A stretch of DNA of 64,000 bases from JAEULH01 sp963789785 (GTDB taxonomy: Bacteria; Pseudomonadota; Alphaproteobacteria; Rhodospirillales; Defluviicoccaceae): positions 210,161 through 274,160 of the forward strand of contig CAWBNC010000038.1 of NCBI GenBank assembly GCA_963789785.1. Reading direction: 5' to 3'. Positions 48,681-57,754 of this stretch are shown here, in pieces. Each line of letters opens with the position of its first letter. Within the stretch, counting starts at the first letter, position 1. The translations under genes were made by a program, and so were the position numbers. Below the pieces are notes generated by a model. That model was given only the letters and a program-made list of their open reading frames with translations. It was not told where the DNA came from and ran no database searches.

Positions 48681-49614
48681 CTAGACGTCCAGCGTCTCGG
48701 CGAGCTCCGGCAGCGCCTGAAACAGATCGGCGACCAGCCCGTAGTCGGCGATCTGGAAGATCGGCGCTTCCTCGTCCTTGTTGATGGCGACGATGACCTT
48801 GCTGTCCTTCATCCCCGCCAGATGCTGGATCGCGCCGGAGATGCCGACGGCGATGTAGAGCTCGGGCGCAACGACCTTGCCGGTCTGGCCGACCTGGTAG
48901 TCGTTCGGAACGAACCCGGCGTCGACCGCCGCGCGCGAGGCGCCGACGGCGGCGCCGAGCTTGTCGGCGACCTTTTCGAGCAGGGCGAAGTTGTCGCCGC
49001 TGCCCATGCCGCGGCCGCCGGAGACGACGATCTTGGCGCTGGTCAGTTCGGGGCGTTCGCTCTGGGTCAGCTCCTGGCGGACGAAGCTCGACAGGCCCGG
49101 ATCGTCGGCGGCCGCCACGGTCTCAACGCTTGCCGAACCGCCCTCCGTCGCGGCGGCCTCGAAACCGGTGGAACGCACCGTTATGATCTTGATCGGGTCT
49201 CTGCTTTCGACCGTCGCGAGGGCATTGCCGGCGTAGATCGGGCGAACGAAGGTGTTGGCGTCGACCACCTTGCTGATGTCGGACAGCATGGCGACGTCGA
49301 GCAGGACCGCGACTCGCGGCATGATGTTCTTGCCGGTCGTGGTCGCGGACATCAGCACGTGAGTGTAGTCCTTGGCCAGCGAGACGATCAGCGGGGTCAG
49401 GCCCTCCGCCAGGGGATGGCCATAGATCGGCGCGTCCGCCAGCAGCACCTTGCTCACCCCGGCAACCTTGGCGGCCGCGTCGGCCACGGCCTGACAGCCC
49501 TCGCCAGCGACAAGGACCGTGACATCGCCAAGCTGGCTCGCCGCCGTTACCGTCGTTCAGCGTCGCCGGCTTGAGGGATTGATTGTCGTGTTCGGCAATG
49601 ACCAGAGCGCTCAT
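48681..49614 (-). CDS. etfA: Electron transfer flavoprotein alpha subunit (one frame break)
   Basis: EtfA binds FAD and passes electrons from acyl-CoA dehydrogenases to ETF-ubiquinone oxidoreductase. The start MSALVIAEHDNQSLKPATLN overlaps the etfB stop. FAD-site segments are GGRGMGSGDNFALLEKVADK, VGQTGKVVAPELYIAVGISG, AIQHLAGMKDSKVIVAINK and the end DYGLVADLFQALPEL. The frame breaks near 49550 about twenty residues from the start and continues in the second frame. Its probable partner here is the methylsuccinyl-CoA dehydrogenase and the acyl-CoA dehydrogenase at 43562. Confidence 0.93.
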
Positions 49615-50364
49615 CAGATCACTTTTGCTTCGTTCTTGAGTTTATCCACAAGCTCGGCGACGCTGCCGACCTTGATCCCGGCCTGCCGCTTCGGCGGGCT
49701 CCTCGACCTTGATGACCTTCAGCCGCGGCGCGATGTCGACGCCGAGGTCCGCCGCCTTAAGCGTCTCGATCGGCTTCTTCTTCGCCTTCATGATGTTCGG
49801 CAGCGAGGCGTAGCGCGGCGTGTTCAGACGCAGGTCGGTGGTCACGATCGCCGGCAGGCTCAGCGCCACCGTCTCGAGTCCGCCGTCGACCTCGCGCGTG
49901 ACTTCGGCTTTGCCGTCGGCGACGACGACCTTCGAGGCGAACGTTCCCTGCGCCCAGCCGAGCAGCCCGGCGAGCATCTGCCCAACCTGGTTGGAGTCGT
50001 CGTCGATCGCCTGCTTGCCGAGAATGACCAGCTCCGGCTGCTCCTTGTCGACGAGCGCCTTGAGCAGCTTGGCCACCGCCAGCGGCTGCAGCTCCTGGTC
50101 CGCCTCGACGAGGATCCCGCGGTCGGCGCCCATGGCCAAAGCGGTGCGGATCGTCTCCTGACACTGCTTCGGCCCCATCGACACCGCGACAAGTTCGCTC
50201 ACGACCCCGGCTTCCTTCAGCCGGACGGCCTCTTCGACGGCGATCTCGTCGAACGGGTTCATCGACATCTTGACGTTGGCCGTCTCGACGCCGCTCTGGT
50301 CTGATTTGACCCGAATTTTGACGTTGTAATCGACGACGCGCTTGACCGCGATGAGAACCTTCAT
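49614..50364 (-). CDS. etfB: Electron transfer flavoprotein beta subunit (one frame break)
   Basis: The ~250-residue AMP-binding partner of EtfA begins MKVLIAVKRVVDYNVKIRVK. It has the beta-ETF signature VETANVKMSMNPFDEIAVEE and QAIDDDSNQVGQMLAGLL. The frame breaks near 49690. In the corrected frame the tail reads KVGSVAELVDKLKNEAKVI and ends at the TGA whose last base overlaps the etfA ATG. The last two genes are therefore coupled. It lies ~280 bases downstream of the cobalamin adenosyltransferase. Confidence 0.93.
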
Positions 50365-50564
50365 GGGTGACCCGCGTGCCCCCTCTTGTTCGGGTGCGTT
50401 TCTCAACCTTCGCGCGATCCACCCGGCATCGCCCGACGGCGCAAATCCGCCTCTTGTGGACGGCCCGCGAGGAGCGGGCACAGTAGGGAGAACCGCTTAA
50501 CAGGTCAAGGCGGGCCTGCGCGGCAAGCGGCGGCGCGGCGCGCCTGCGTGCATGCCCGGATGAT

Positions 50565-50592
50565 TGAGAGAAGAAGCCGCCGCCGCTCGGCG
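50565..50592 (-). terminator. Possible terminator after the cobalamin adenosyltransferase gene
   Basis: On the minus strand a CCGCC/GGCGG hairpin (50578-50592) is followed by a GC stretch and then TTCTTCTCTC. It lies ~50 bases past the pduO stop. The stem is short and the T run is broken, so the call is weak. It would separate pduO from etfB. Confidence 0.35.
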
Positions 50593-50641
50593 GGTGTCGA
50601 ACCGGCATGCGACCCCGCCGCGGCAGCCCGGTACGGGCGAT

Positions 50642-51206
50642 CTAGCGGTTGCCGCCGGGCACCCAGAGGACGTCGGCCGCGCCGTTGTCGTTGAGCACGC
50701 GGGCGAGAACGAACAGGTGGTCGGACAGCCGGTTGATGTAGCGGATCGCCGCGGGGTTGACCTGCTCGCACCTCGGCCAGGCCGCAGACGAGGCGCTCGG
50801 CGCGCCGGGCGACCGTCCGGGCGTGGTGCAGATGCGCCGCCGCCGGAGCGCCGCCGGGCAGGATGAACGACCGCAGCGGCTGCAGCTCCGCGTTCATCGC
50901 GTCGATCTCCCGCTCCAGCCGGTCGACCTGAGCATCGACGATCCGCAGCGCGCCCTCGTCCTTGCGCCCTGCCTCGGGCGTGCACAGGTCCGCGCCCAGG
51001 TCGAACAGGTCGTTCTGGATGCGGCCGAGCATAGCGTCGGCGTCGCCCTCGGTGTGGAGCCGCGCCAGCCCGATGGTCGCGTTGGTCTCGTCGACGGTGC
51101 CGTAGGCCGCGACCCGCAGGTCGTTCTTGGAGACCCGCTCGCCATCGCCTAGCGACGTCTCGCCGGCGTCGCCGCCGCGGGTGTAGATCTTGGTCAGGGT
51201 AACCAC
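50642..51206 (-). CDS. Cob(I)alamin adenosyltransferase, PduO type (one frame break)
   Basis: The ~188-residue trimeric PduO-type enzyme makes adenosylcobalamin from cob(I)alamin and ATP. The ATP loop is KIYTRGGDAGETSLGDGERV near residue 6, GTVDETNATIG follows, and TVARRAERLVCGLAEV leads to the break near 50770. The corrected frame ends INRLSDHLFVLARVLNDNGA and then WVPGGNR with stop at 50642. Its product is the cofactor of the ethylmalonyl-CoA mutase encoded at 55388, which explains the location. It is probably in an operon with the small membrane protein upstream. Confidence 0.9.
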
Positions 51207-51450
51207 GACGCGCTCCTTCCGCTCCTTCGCCGCGACTCCAGCCGATGATGCGCAACGGCTTAACGACGAACACCGTTATCGCAAACAGGGCGATCGCCAC
51301 CCCCTGAAGGATAACCCGCGCCGCCATCAGCCTGGTCGCGTACTTGCTGTTCGCCTTGCCGTTGACGGCGAACGAGATGACGCCCGCAAACAACACGGCG
51401 AGCGTGGCGAGCATCGCCGCGCCGAGCATGTAGGGAAGTGCTGCTGCCAT
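51206..51450 (-). CDS. Twin-transmembrane HIG1-like small protein (3' end unclear)
   Basis: The start MAAALPYMLGAAMLATLAVL leads into two membrane spans with a basic middle (SKYATRLMAARVILQG), the pattern of the small HIG1-type twin-helix proteins that sit before pduO-etfBA in many alphaproteobacteria. No in-frame stop separates it from the adenosyltransferase reading, so a frame break near 51240 is likely. In one alternative frame a TGA falls at 51194-51196. The function is unknown. Relatives are linked to respiratory supercomplexes in mitochondria. Confidence 0.65.
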
Positions 51451-51539
51451 GATGCTCAGAAACCTTCTGGAAGTGCCGGCCGCCCGGGCGCGGACTGGCC
51501 GCAGCTTCCCCTTACATAGGTCCTGCGCGCGGGGCCGGC

Positions 51540-53213
51540 TCAATTGCGCGCGGACAACAGGCCGCGAGCGATGACCTGGGCCTGGATCTCGGCCGCGCCT
51601 TCGAAAATGCTCAGGATCCGCGCGTCGCAGATAACCCGCGAGATCGGATATTCCAGAGCGTAGCCGTTGCCGCCGTGGACCTGAAGAGCATTGTCGGCGT
51701 TGCTCCACGCGACGCGGGCGGCGAGCAGCTTGGCCATGCCGGCTTCGATATCGCAACGCCGGTCGCTGTCCTTCTGGCGCGCCGAGTCGTAGGTGAGCTG
51801 CCGGGCAATCATCGTCTCGACCGTCATCCAGGCGATCTTGCAGGCGACCCGCGGGAATTCGTAGATCGGCTTGCCGAACTGAACCCGCTCCTGGGCGTAG
51901 CGCTGACCGAGCTCCAGTGCGTTCTGGGCGACGCCCACGGCCCGCGCCGCAGTCTGGATCCGGGCGCTTTCGAAGGTCGCCATGAGCTGCTTGAAGCCCT
52001 GTCCCTCCTGACGGCCGAGCAGGTTCTTGGCCGGCACTCGGAAATCGTCGAAGCCGAGCTCGTACTCCTTCATCCCGCGATAGCCGAGAACCTCGATCTC
52101 GCCGCCGCTCATGCCCTCGGCCGGAAACGGTTCCTCGTCGGTGCCGCGCGGCTTTTCCGCGAGCAGCATGCTCAGGCCTTTCCAGTCCTTGGTGCTCGGA
52201 TCGGTGCGGGCCATCAGGGTCATGAGGTCGGTGCGCGCGGCGTGGGTGATCCAGGTCTTGGAGCCTGTGACCTTGTAGTCGTCGCCTTCGCGCGTCGCTC
52301 GGGTCTTCAGCGCGCCAAGGTCGGAGCCCGTGTTGGGCTCGGTGAAGACAGCGGTCGGCAGGATCTCGCCGCTCGCGAGCTTGGGCAGGAAGTGCTCCTT
52401 CTGGTCGTCCGTGCCACCGAGCCGGATCAGTTCGGCGGCGATTTCCGAGCGGGTGCCCAGCGAGCCGACCCCGATGTAGGCGCGGCTGAGCTCTTCGGTG
52501 ACGATGCACATGGACATTTTGTCCATGCCGAGGCCGCCGTATTGTTCCGGAATGGTCAGGCCGAAGACGCCGAGCTCGGCCATCTCCTCGATGATCTCCA
52601 TCGGGATCAGCTCATCGCGCTCGTGCCAGCCGTGGGCGAAGGGGACGACCTTTTCCTCGCAGAAGCGATGGAACTGGTCGCGGATCATCTCCTGGGTTTC
52701 GTCGAGGCCGAGCTTGCCGTAATTCGCGTCGGCGATCAGCTCCGCGATCCGCAGCCGCACCGCATCCGGCGCGCCCGACCTGATCAGGGTGGCCACCGCG
52801 GGTACGTAGAACGCGTGGATGGCGTCGTCGGAGATGCCCATGTCACGCGGCCGAACCACTTCGACCTGCGACATCGGAATGCCGCCGACGATCTGCGCGA
52901 GGTACTCGCCGTACGAGCACTGCAACATCAGCGTTTCGAGCTCGCTGAGTTCGTCCGCCTCCTCGAGCCGCTCCGCCCAGACCAGCATCTGCTGGAGGCC
53001 GCTCACGTACGTCGCCAGCCAGGCGTAGCCATGGACGGCGAACTGGTGTCGATCGAGCAGGGCGCTGTCCAGGCGTCCGCCATGAATGACCATTCCGGAG
53101 ACGCCGCGTCGCGCTTCGAGAAGCAGATGCTGGGCGGCGTTATAGGCCTCGAGGCAGATCCCGGTCAGATTCGGCAGAACCAGATTTTCGCGTTCCGCAA
53201 CGGCGGCGTCCAT
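51540..53213 (-). CDS. mcd: (2S)-methylsuccinyl-CoA dehydrogenase
   Basis: Mcd oxidises methylsuccinyl-CoA to mesaconyl-CoA in the ethylmalonyl-CoA pathway. The 557-residue length with an extra N-terminal helical domain (~150 residues) is the mark of this subfamily against ordinary acyl-CoA dehydrogenases (~380). The core has FGLTIPEQYGGLGMD, FTEPNTGSDLGALKTRA, WITHAARTDLMTLMART, AQERVQFGKPI and the end DARILSIFEGAAEIQAQVIA. The reading frame is unbroken. It lies 147 bases downstream of the ccr-CBS frame and shares its direction. Its electrons should go to EtfAB encoded just downstream. Confidence 0.9.
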   Translation of the reverse strand: MDAAVAERENLVLPNLTGICLEAYNAAQHLLLEARRGVSGMVIHGGRLDSALLDRHQFAVHGYAWLATYVSGLQQMLVWAERLEEADELSELETLMLQCSYGEYLAQIVGGIPMSQVEVVRPRDMGISDDAIHAFYVPAVATLIRSGAPDAVRLRIAELIADANYGKLGLDETQEMIRDQFHRFCEEKVVPFAHGWHERDELIPMEIIEEMAELGVFGLTIPEQYGGLGMDKMSMCIVTEELSRAYIGVGSLGTRSEIAAELIRLGGTDDQKEHFLPKLASGEILPTAVFTEPNTGSDLGALKTRATREGDDYKVTGSKTWITHAARTDLMTLMARTDPSTKDWKGLSMLLAEKPRGTDEEPFPAEGMSGGEIEVLGYRGMKEYELGFDDFRVPAKNLLGRQEGQGFKQLMATFESARIQTAARAVGVAQNALELGQRYAQERVQFGKPIYEFPRVACKIAWMTVETMIARQLTYDSARQKDSDRRCDIEAGMAKLLAARVAWSNADNALQVHGGNGYALEYPISRVICDARILSIFEGAAEIQAQVIARGLLSARN

Positions 53214-53359
53214 GGTGCTTTCCCTTGCTCCCGGCCGCCGCGACGCTCTGCGCCGCCCCGGCGGCTTTGGTCTTGTTTGTTGCTGCTGGCCGCTCCGGCC
53301 GCGGCCACCTTCCTAAGGTACACCGCGGCCCGGAGACTACAAGCCGTCAGGCCTGACGC

Positions 53360-55116
53360 TTAACCCATCAGGCTGCGAACGAGATCGGTCATCGACAGGA
53401 CGCCGACCGGTTTGCCGTTCTCGGCGACCACCAGGCGGTGGATGCGCCGCTTCATCATGTTGGAGACGGCTTCGGATAGCTTCGCGTCGATGTCGACGGT
53501 GGCGCAGCCGGCGGTCATGACCTCCCCGACCTTCATCGCCCGGGCATCGTCCATGGTCCGACCCTGGCGGGCGAGGACGATGTCGGTCTGCGAGAGGACG
53601 CCCACCGCCCTCTCCCCGTCGATGACGACGAGCGCATGGATGTCGTGGTCGATCATCGTCTTGGCGGCCTGGCCCACGGTATCGCCGCTGCTGCAGGAAA
53701 TGATGCCCGCATGCATGCGATCGCGCACCTTGGTCCCGTCGTCGACGATCTTGAAGTCCTCATCGTCGTGCGCCTCCAGGTCCGGCAGCGGCGCCGAAAG
53801 CGGATAGGGATGCGGGGTGTCGTGAATGTCGCCCTTGGGCAGCTTCGCTTTTGGAATGCCGCTCGGCGCGGCCGCCGATTTGCCGAGGCCGAAGTCCGGC
53901 GCGCCGATCAGAACCGCCCATGTTGCCGTGCGGGTGCTTGTTGTCGTGCATCAGCTGATGCGACAGCGGCAGATCGTCGTAGGTGAAGGCCCGCGACATG
54001 CACGGATTGAGCTGGCCGTTCAGCGCCAGCTCGTTCATCGCGTAGGCCTGGTCGTCGTTGGCGAAGTGCGAGCCCTGCACGCGCTTCTGCCGCATCCACA
54101 GGTAACGAAGGTCGACGGTCGCGTTGTAGCCGGTCGTCCCGGCGCAGATGACGACCATGCCGCCGGTGTCGCAGACGAACATCGAGGTCGGGATGGTCAA
54201 CTCGCCGGGATGCTCGAAGATGACGGTCGGCGAGCGCTTCTCGCCGAGCGCTTCCCAGATCGCGGCGCCGAACGAGCGGACGCCCTTGAGCCAAGTGTTG
54301 TAGCCGACGTTGTCCTTCCAGTGCGGCAGCATGCCCCAGTGGTCGAACTTGCGCCGGTCGATGCAGCCCTTGGCGCCGAGATTCATGCAGTAGTCGATCT
54401 TGTCGTCGCCGGAGATGACGGCAACCGGGATCGCGCTTGCCGCCTTGCACGATCTGGATGGCCATGGAGCCGAGACCGCCGGCGCCGCCCCAGATCAGCA
54501 CCGGATCGTTCGGCTTCATCTCGTGTTCGGGCCAGCCGTGCAGCATGCGATACGCGGTCGCGCCGACCAGGACGTAGGACGCGGCCTCTTCCCAGTTCAT
54601 GTGCTTGGGCTTCGGCATGCACTGGTGCGCCTGGACCTTGGTGAACTGGGCGAAGCTGCCGTAGTTGGTCTCGTATCCCCAGATCCGGAACGTCGGCGAG
54701 TACATCGGGTCGTTGCCGGCCTTGACCCACGGGCAGTCGCGGCTCCACATGCCGCAGTGGACGACGACCTCGTCGCCGACCTTCACGTTGGTGACGTCCT
54801 TGCCGACCTTGTAGACGATGCCCGAGGCATCGCTGCCGCCGATGTGGAAATCCTCCGGCTCGCCGGCCTTGTTGCGCGCCTTGATGACGTTGACCGGGAT
54901 GCCGAGCGCGGCCCAGACGTTATTGTAGTTGACGCCGGCCGCCATGACGTAGACGAGGCACTCGTCGTCCGCGATGTCGGGGATCTCGACCACTTCCTTC
55001 TGGAACGCCTGCATGGGTTGACCGAACCGCTCCCCGCGGATCAGCCAGGCGTGCATCTTTTGTGGAACTTCACCGAGCGGCGGTTGCTCGCCGATCTCGT
55101 AGATTTCTTTGCTCAT
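53360..55116 (-). CDS. ccr: Crotonyl-CoA carboxylase/reductase with a C-terminal CBS pair (frame breaks)
   Basis: Ccr carboxylates and reduces crotonyl-CoA to (2S)-ethylmalonyl-CoA with NADPH and CO2. The start MSKEIYEIGEQPPLGEVP follows a GGAGGGAG site. The medium-chain reductase fold shows NYNNVWAALGIPVNV, WGYETNYGSFAQF, the NADP loop WGGAGGLGSMAIQ and TGYNATVDLRYLWMRQKRVQ. Breaks lie near 54430 and 53915. In the corrected frame the normal family end (GNMAVLIGAPDFGLG) is followed by ~50 linker residues and, with no stop, two CBS domains (53360-53728: MHAGIISCSSGDTV and VMTAGCATVDIDAKLSEAV). This would be a ~585-residue fusion against a usual ~430. Alternatively the CBS part starts at GTG 53728 as a separate 122-residue protein. 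Confidence 0.85.
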
Positions 55117-55387
55117 GCTTCTCCCTCCGCAAGCGTGCCCGTTCCCGGCGTTCTGAGCTCTACCCGACATCGCAAAGTCCACGCGACCACGACCACTGAA
55201 AACGGTTGAACGACCGCCGGGTGTCCTTAACGTATTACCATAGACGAATGACCGTTTTAGACCGTCACGTCTTACGTCGCAACGCACAATTTGCTAGGCT
55301 GGTGCCTTGCGAGCGGTTAAAAATGGCCGTTTAGCGAGACTTTGTTGCATTCGCTGTGGGCTCGGGACAGAGCGCGGGGAGGGGTAG
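55117..55387. promoter_or_regulatory. Divergent ccr-ecm control region
   Basis: The 271-base region drives ccr leftward and ecm rightward. A core CCGTTT occurs three times in related contexts: ACCGTTTT at 55250-55257, GCCGTTTAG at 55327-55335 and, inverted, AAAACGGTT near 55199-55207. This spacing could be operators for a shared regulator. No clear promoter boxes were found by eye. Confidence 0.4.
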
Positions 55388-57400
55388 ATGGGCGATCAGT
55401 TAGCAGGTGCAAAAGCGGCGACGGCGGTGAAACGGGATGCGCCGTGGCTGATCCGGACCTACTCCGGCTACGGCTCCGCGAAGGAGTCCAACGCGCTCTA
55501 CCGCAAGAACCTGGCGCGCGGTCAGACCGGGCTGTCGATCGCCTTCGATCTGCCGACGCAGACGGGTTACGACTCCGATCACGTGCTTGCCCGCGGCGAA
55601 GTCGGCAAGGTCGGCGTGCCGGTGCGCCACCTGGGCGACATGATGACGCTCCTCGACGGCATTCCGCTCGACCGGATGAACACGTCGATGACAATCAACG
55701 CCCCGGCCGCGTGGCTCCTCGCGCTGTATATCGCCGCCGCCGAGCGCCAGGGCGTCGACCGGGCGAAGCTGTCGGGGACCACCCAGAACGACATCATCAA
55801 GGAATACCTTTCGCGCGGCACCTACGTCTTTCCGCCGGCGCCGTCGATGCGGCTGATCGCGGACGTGATCGCGTTTACCTACAAGGAAGTGCCGAAGTGG
55901 AACCCGATCAACGTCTGTTCCTATCACCTTCAGGAGGCCGGAGCGACGCCGGAGCAGGAACTGGCCTTCGCCCTCGTCAACGCGCTGGCCGTCCTCGACG
56001 CGGTCAAGGCCTCCGGCCAGGTGCCGGAGGAAGACTTTCCGGAGGTCGTCGGCCGGATCAGCTTTTTCGTCAACGCCGGCATCCGCTTCATCACCGAGAC
56101 GTGCAAGATGCGGGCATTCACAGAGTTGTGGGACGAGATCACCGCCGAGCGCTACGGCATCGACGACGCCAAGTACCGCCGCTTCCGCTACGGCGTGCAG
56201 GTCAACTCGCTCGGCCTCACGGAACAGCAGCCGGAGAACAACGTCTATCGCATTCTCCTGGAGATGCTTGCGGTGGTCCTGTCGAAGGACGCCCGCGCCC
56301 GGGCGGTGCAGCTTCCGGCCTGGAATGAGGCCCTCGGCCTGCCGAGGCCATGGGATCAGCAATGGTCCCTGCGCCTGCAGCAGATCGTCGCCTACGAGAC
56401 CGACCTGCTGGAATACGCCGACATCTTCAACGGCTCACACGCGATCGCCGAGAAGGTCGAACAGCTGAAATTCCAGGCACGCGAGGAGCTGGCCAGGATC
56501 GAAGCCATGGGCGGCGCGGTCGCGGCGGTTGAGTCGAGCTACATGAAGCGCCGCCTGGTCGAGTCCAACGCCTCCCGGCTGGCCGCGATCGAAAGCGGCG
56601 AGCTGGCGGTCATCGGTGTCAACAAGTTCGTCGAGGCCGAGCCTTCACCGCTCGCGACCGGCGAAGGCAGCATTATGACCGTCGATCCGCGCGGCGAGGC
56701 GCTGCAGATTGAAAGCCTCAACCAGTGGCGCGCCGAGCGCGACGAGGACAGGGTGAAGGCGGCCATCGCCGATCTTGCCGCCGCCGCAAGGAATGGCACC
56801 AACATCATGGAACCTTCGATCGCCGCGGCCCATGCCGGGGTAACAACCGGCGAATGGTCCGGCGTCCTGCGCGAGATCTTCGGTGAGTACCGAGCGCCGA
56901 CCGGCGTCGGCCAGGCCGTGATCCACGCCGACATCAGCGGGCTGAAGGCCGTGCGCTCACGGGTCCAGATGCTCACCGACACGCTCGGCCGGCGGATCAA
57001 GATCCTGGTCGGAAAGCCCGGTCTCGACGGCCATTCCAACGGCGCGGAGCAGATCGCGCTGCGCGCCCGCGACGCCGGCATGGAAGTGGTCTATGAAGGC
57101 ATCCGCCTGACGCCGGAGCAGATCGTCTCGGCCGCGCTGGACGAGGGCGTTCATGTGGTCGGCCTATCGATCTTGTCGGGCTCGCACGTTCCGCTGGTCA
57201 GCGAGATCATGCGGCAGATGCGCGAGGCGGAGCTCTATGATGTTCCCGTTGTCGTCGGCGGGATCATTCCGCCGGAAGACGCCGAGACGCTGAGGGCCGC
57301 CGGCGTTGCCCGGGTCTACACGCCCAAGGACTTCGACATCACCCAGATCATCGGCGATATCGTCGACATCGTCGAGGCATCGAGCAAACAAGCCGCCTGA
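55388..57400 (+). CDS. ecm: Ethylmalonyl-CoA mutase (adenosylcobalamin-dependent)
   Basis: Ecm turns ethylmalonyl-CoA into methylsuccinyl-CoA. The 670-residue protein has the mutase barrel first (SGYGSAKESNALYRKNL, FDLPTQTGYDSDH, MNTSMTINAPAAWLLALYIA) and the B12-binding domain last. The base-off motif DGHSNGAEQIALRARDAGMEV is near residue 540 and LSILSGSHV is near residue 597. Length and the QTGYDSDH loop fit the Ecm/MeaA group more than methylmalonyl-CoA mutase. It is divergent from ccr, its pathway partner, and the B12 cofactor gene pduO is in the same cluster. The frame is unbroken. Confidence 0.93.
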   Translation: MGDQLAGAKAATAVKRDAPWLIRTYSGYGSAKESNALYRKNLARGQTGLSIAFDLPTQTGYDSDHVLARGEVGKVGVPVRHLGDMMTLLDGIPLDRMNTSMTINAPAAWLLALYIAAAERQGVDRAKLSGTTQNDIIKEYLSRGTYVFPPAPSMRLIADVIAFTYKEVPKWNPINVCSYHLQEAGATPEQELAFALVNALAVLDAVKASGQVPEEDFPEVVGRISFFVNAGIRFITETCKMRAFTELWDEITAERYGIDDAKYRRFRYGVQVNSLGLTEQQPENNVYRILLEMLAVVLSKDARARAVQLPAWNEALGLPRPWDQQWSLRLQQIVAYETDLLEYADIFNGSHAIAEKVEQLKFQAREELARIEAMGGAVAAVESSYMKRRLVESNASRLAAIESGELAVIGVNKFVEAEPSPLATGEGSIMTVDPRGEALQIESLNQWRAERDEDRVKAAIADLAAAARNGTNIMEPSIAAAHAGVTTGEWSGVLREIFGEYRAPTGVGQAVIHADISGLKAVRSRVQMLTDTLGRRIKILVGKPGLDGHSNGAEQIALRARDAGMEVVYEGIRLTPEQIVSAALDEGVHVVGLSILSGSHVPLVSEIMRQMREAELYDVPVVVGGIIPPEDAETLRAAGVARVYTPKDFDITQIIGDIVDIVEASSKQAA

Positions 57401-57410
57401 TGCTCGGTGA

Positions 57411-57432
57411 CCTGCGCCCACGTGGGCGCAGG
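57411..57432 (+). terminator. Perfect palindrome just after ecm (terminator-like)
   Basis: A perfect 22-base inverted sequence (arms CCTGCGCCCA and TGGGCGCAGG) stands ten bases beyond the ecm stop. No T run follows, so it is not a classical terminator. It may block exonucleases or bind a dimeric protein. Confidence 0.35.
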
Positions 57433-57653
57433 CCAGCCGTGGCGCGTATTACGGCGATTACGGCGGCGCGCCCCTGCCGCTTGCATCGTTTTGACGGCTA
57501 AAGCCCGCTTTTGCTCGCGGTGCCAACGCAAAATCACACCGACGCCACCGTTCCTTCATCCGGCCTTCATCAGGTCGTCACGTTCCTCGCGTAGTTTCTC
57601 GCGAACGGGCGGACGTCTCCGCCCAGCCACTTCAACGGAGCCAAGGAACGTTC

Positions 57654-57731
57654 ATGGCCAGTCTGGTCTCGTCGCAGCTTGTCCGTCCCGGCGGGCGTAT
57701 CGTCATCGTCCGCCCTACCCGCCGCCGGTAA
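57654..57731 (+). CDS. Doubtful 25-residue small open frame
   Basis: ATG 57654 opens a 25-codon frame ending RPTRRR before TAA. An AAGGAAC stands seven bases upstream, and a hairpin (57607-57624) lies 30 bases before it. The peptide is basic with a hydrophobic middle (GGRIVIVR). No target gene follows on this strand. It may be chance in GC-rich DNA. It is listed because the ribosome site and hairpin coincide. Confidence 0.2.
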   Translation: MASLVSSQLVRPGGRIVIVRPTRRR

Positions 57732-57754
57732 TTATCACAATCGTGCCGCAGCAA

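Larger units (their letters stand above)
57401..57754. other. 354-base gap between ecm and pepP
   Basis: No supported gene is seen except a doubtful 25-codon frame at 57654. The gap contains a perfect 22-base palindrome at 57411-57432 and a small GGGCGGA/TCCGCCC hairpin at 57607-57624. Confidence 0.5.

Noticed and set aside
47892..49574. 560-codon plus-strand frame opposite hbd and etfA
   Set aside because: Both minus-strand genes are unmistakable, and the plus frame spans two genes with low-complexity content.
51675..53363. 562-codon plus-strand frame opposite mcd
   Set aside because: The minus-strand Mcd has full acyl-CoA dehydrogenase motifs. The opposite frame has none.
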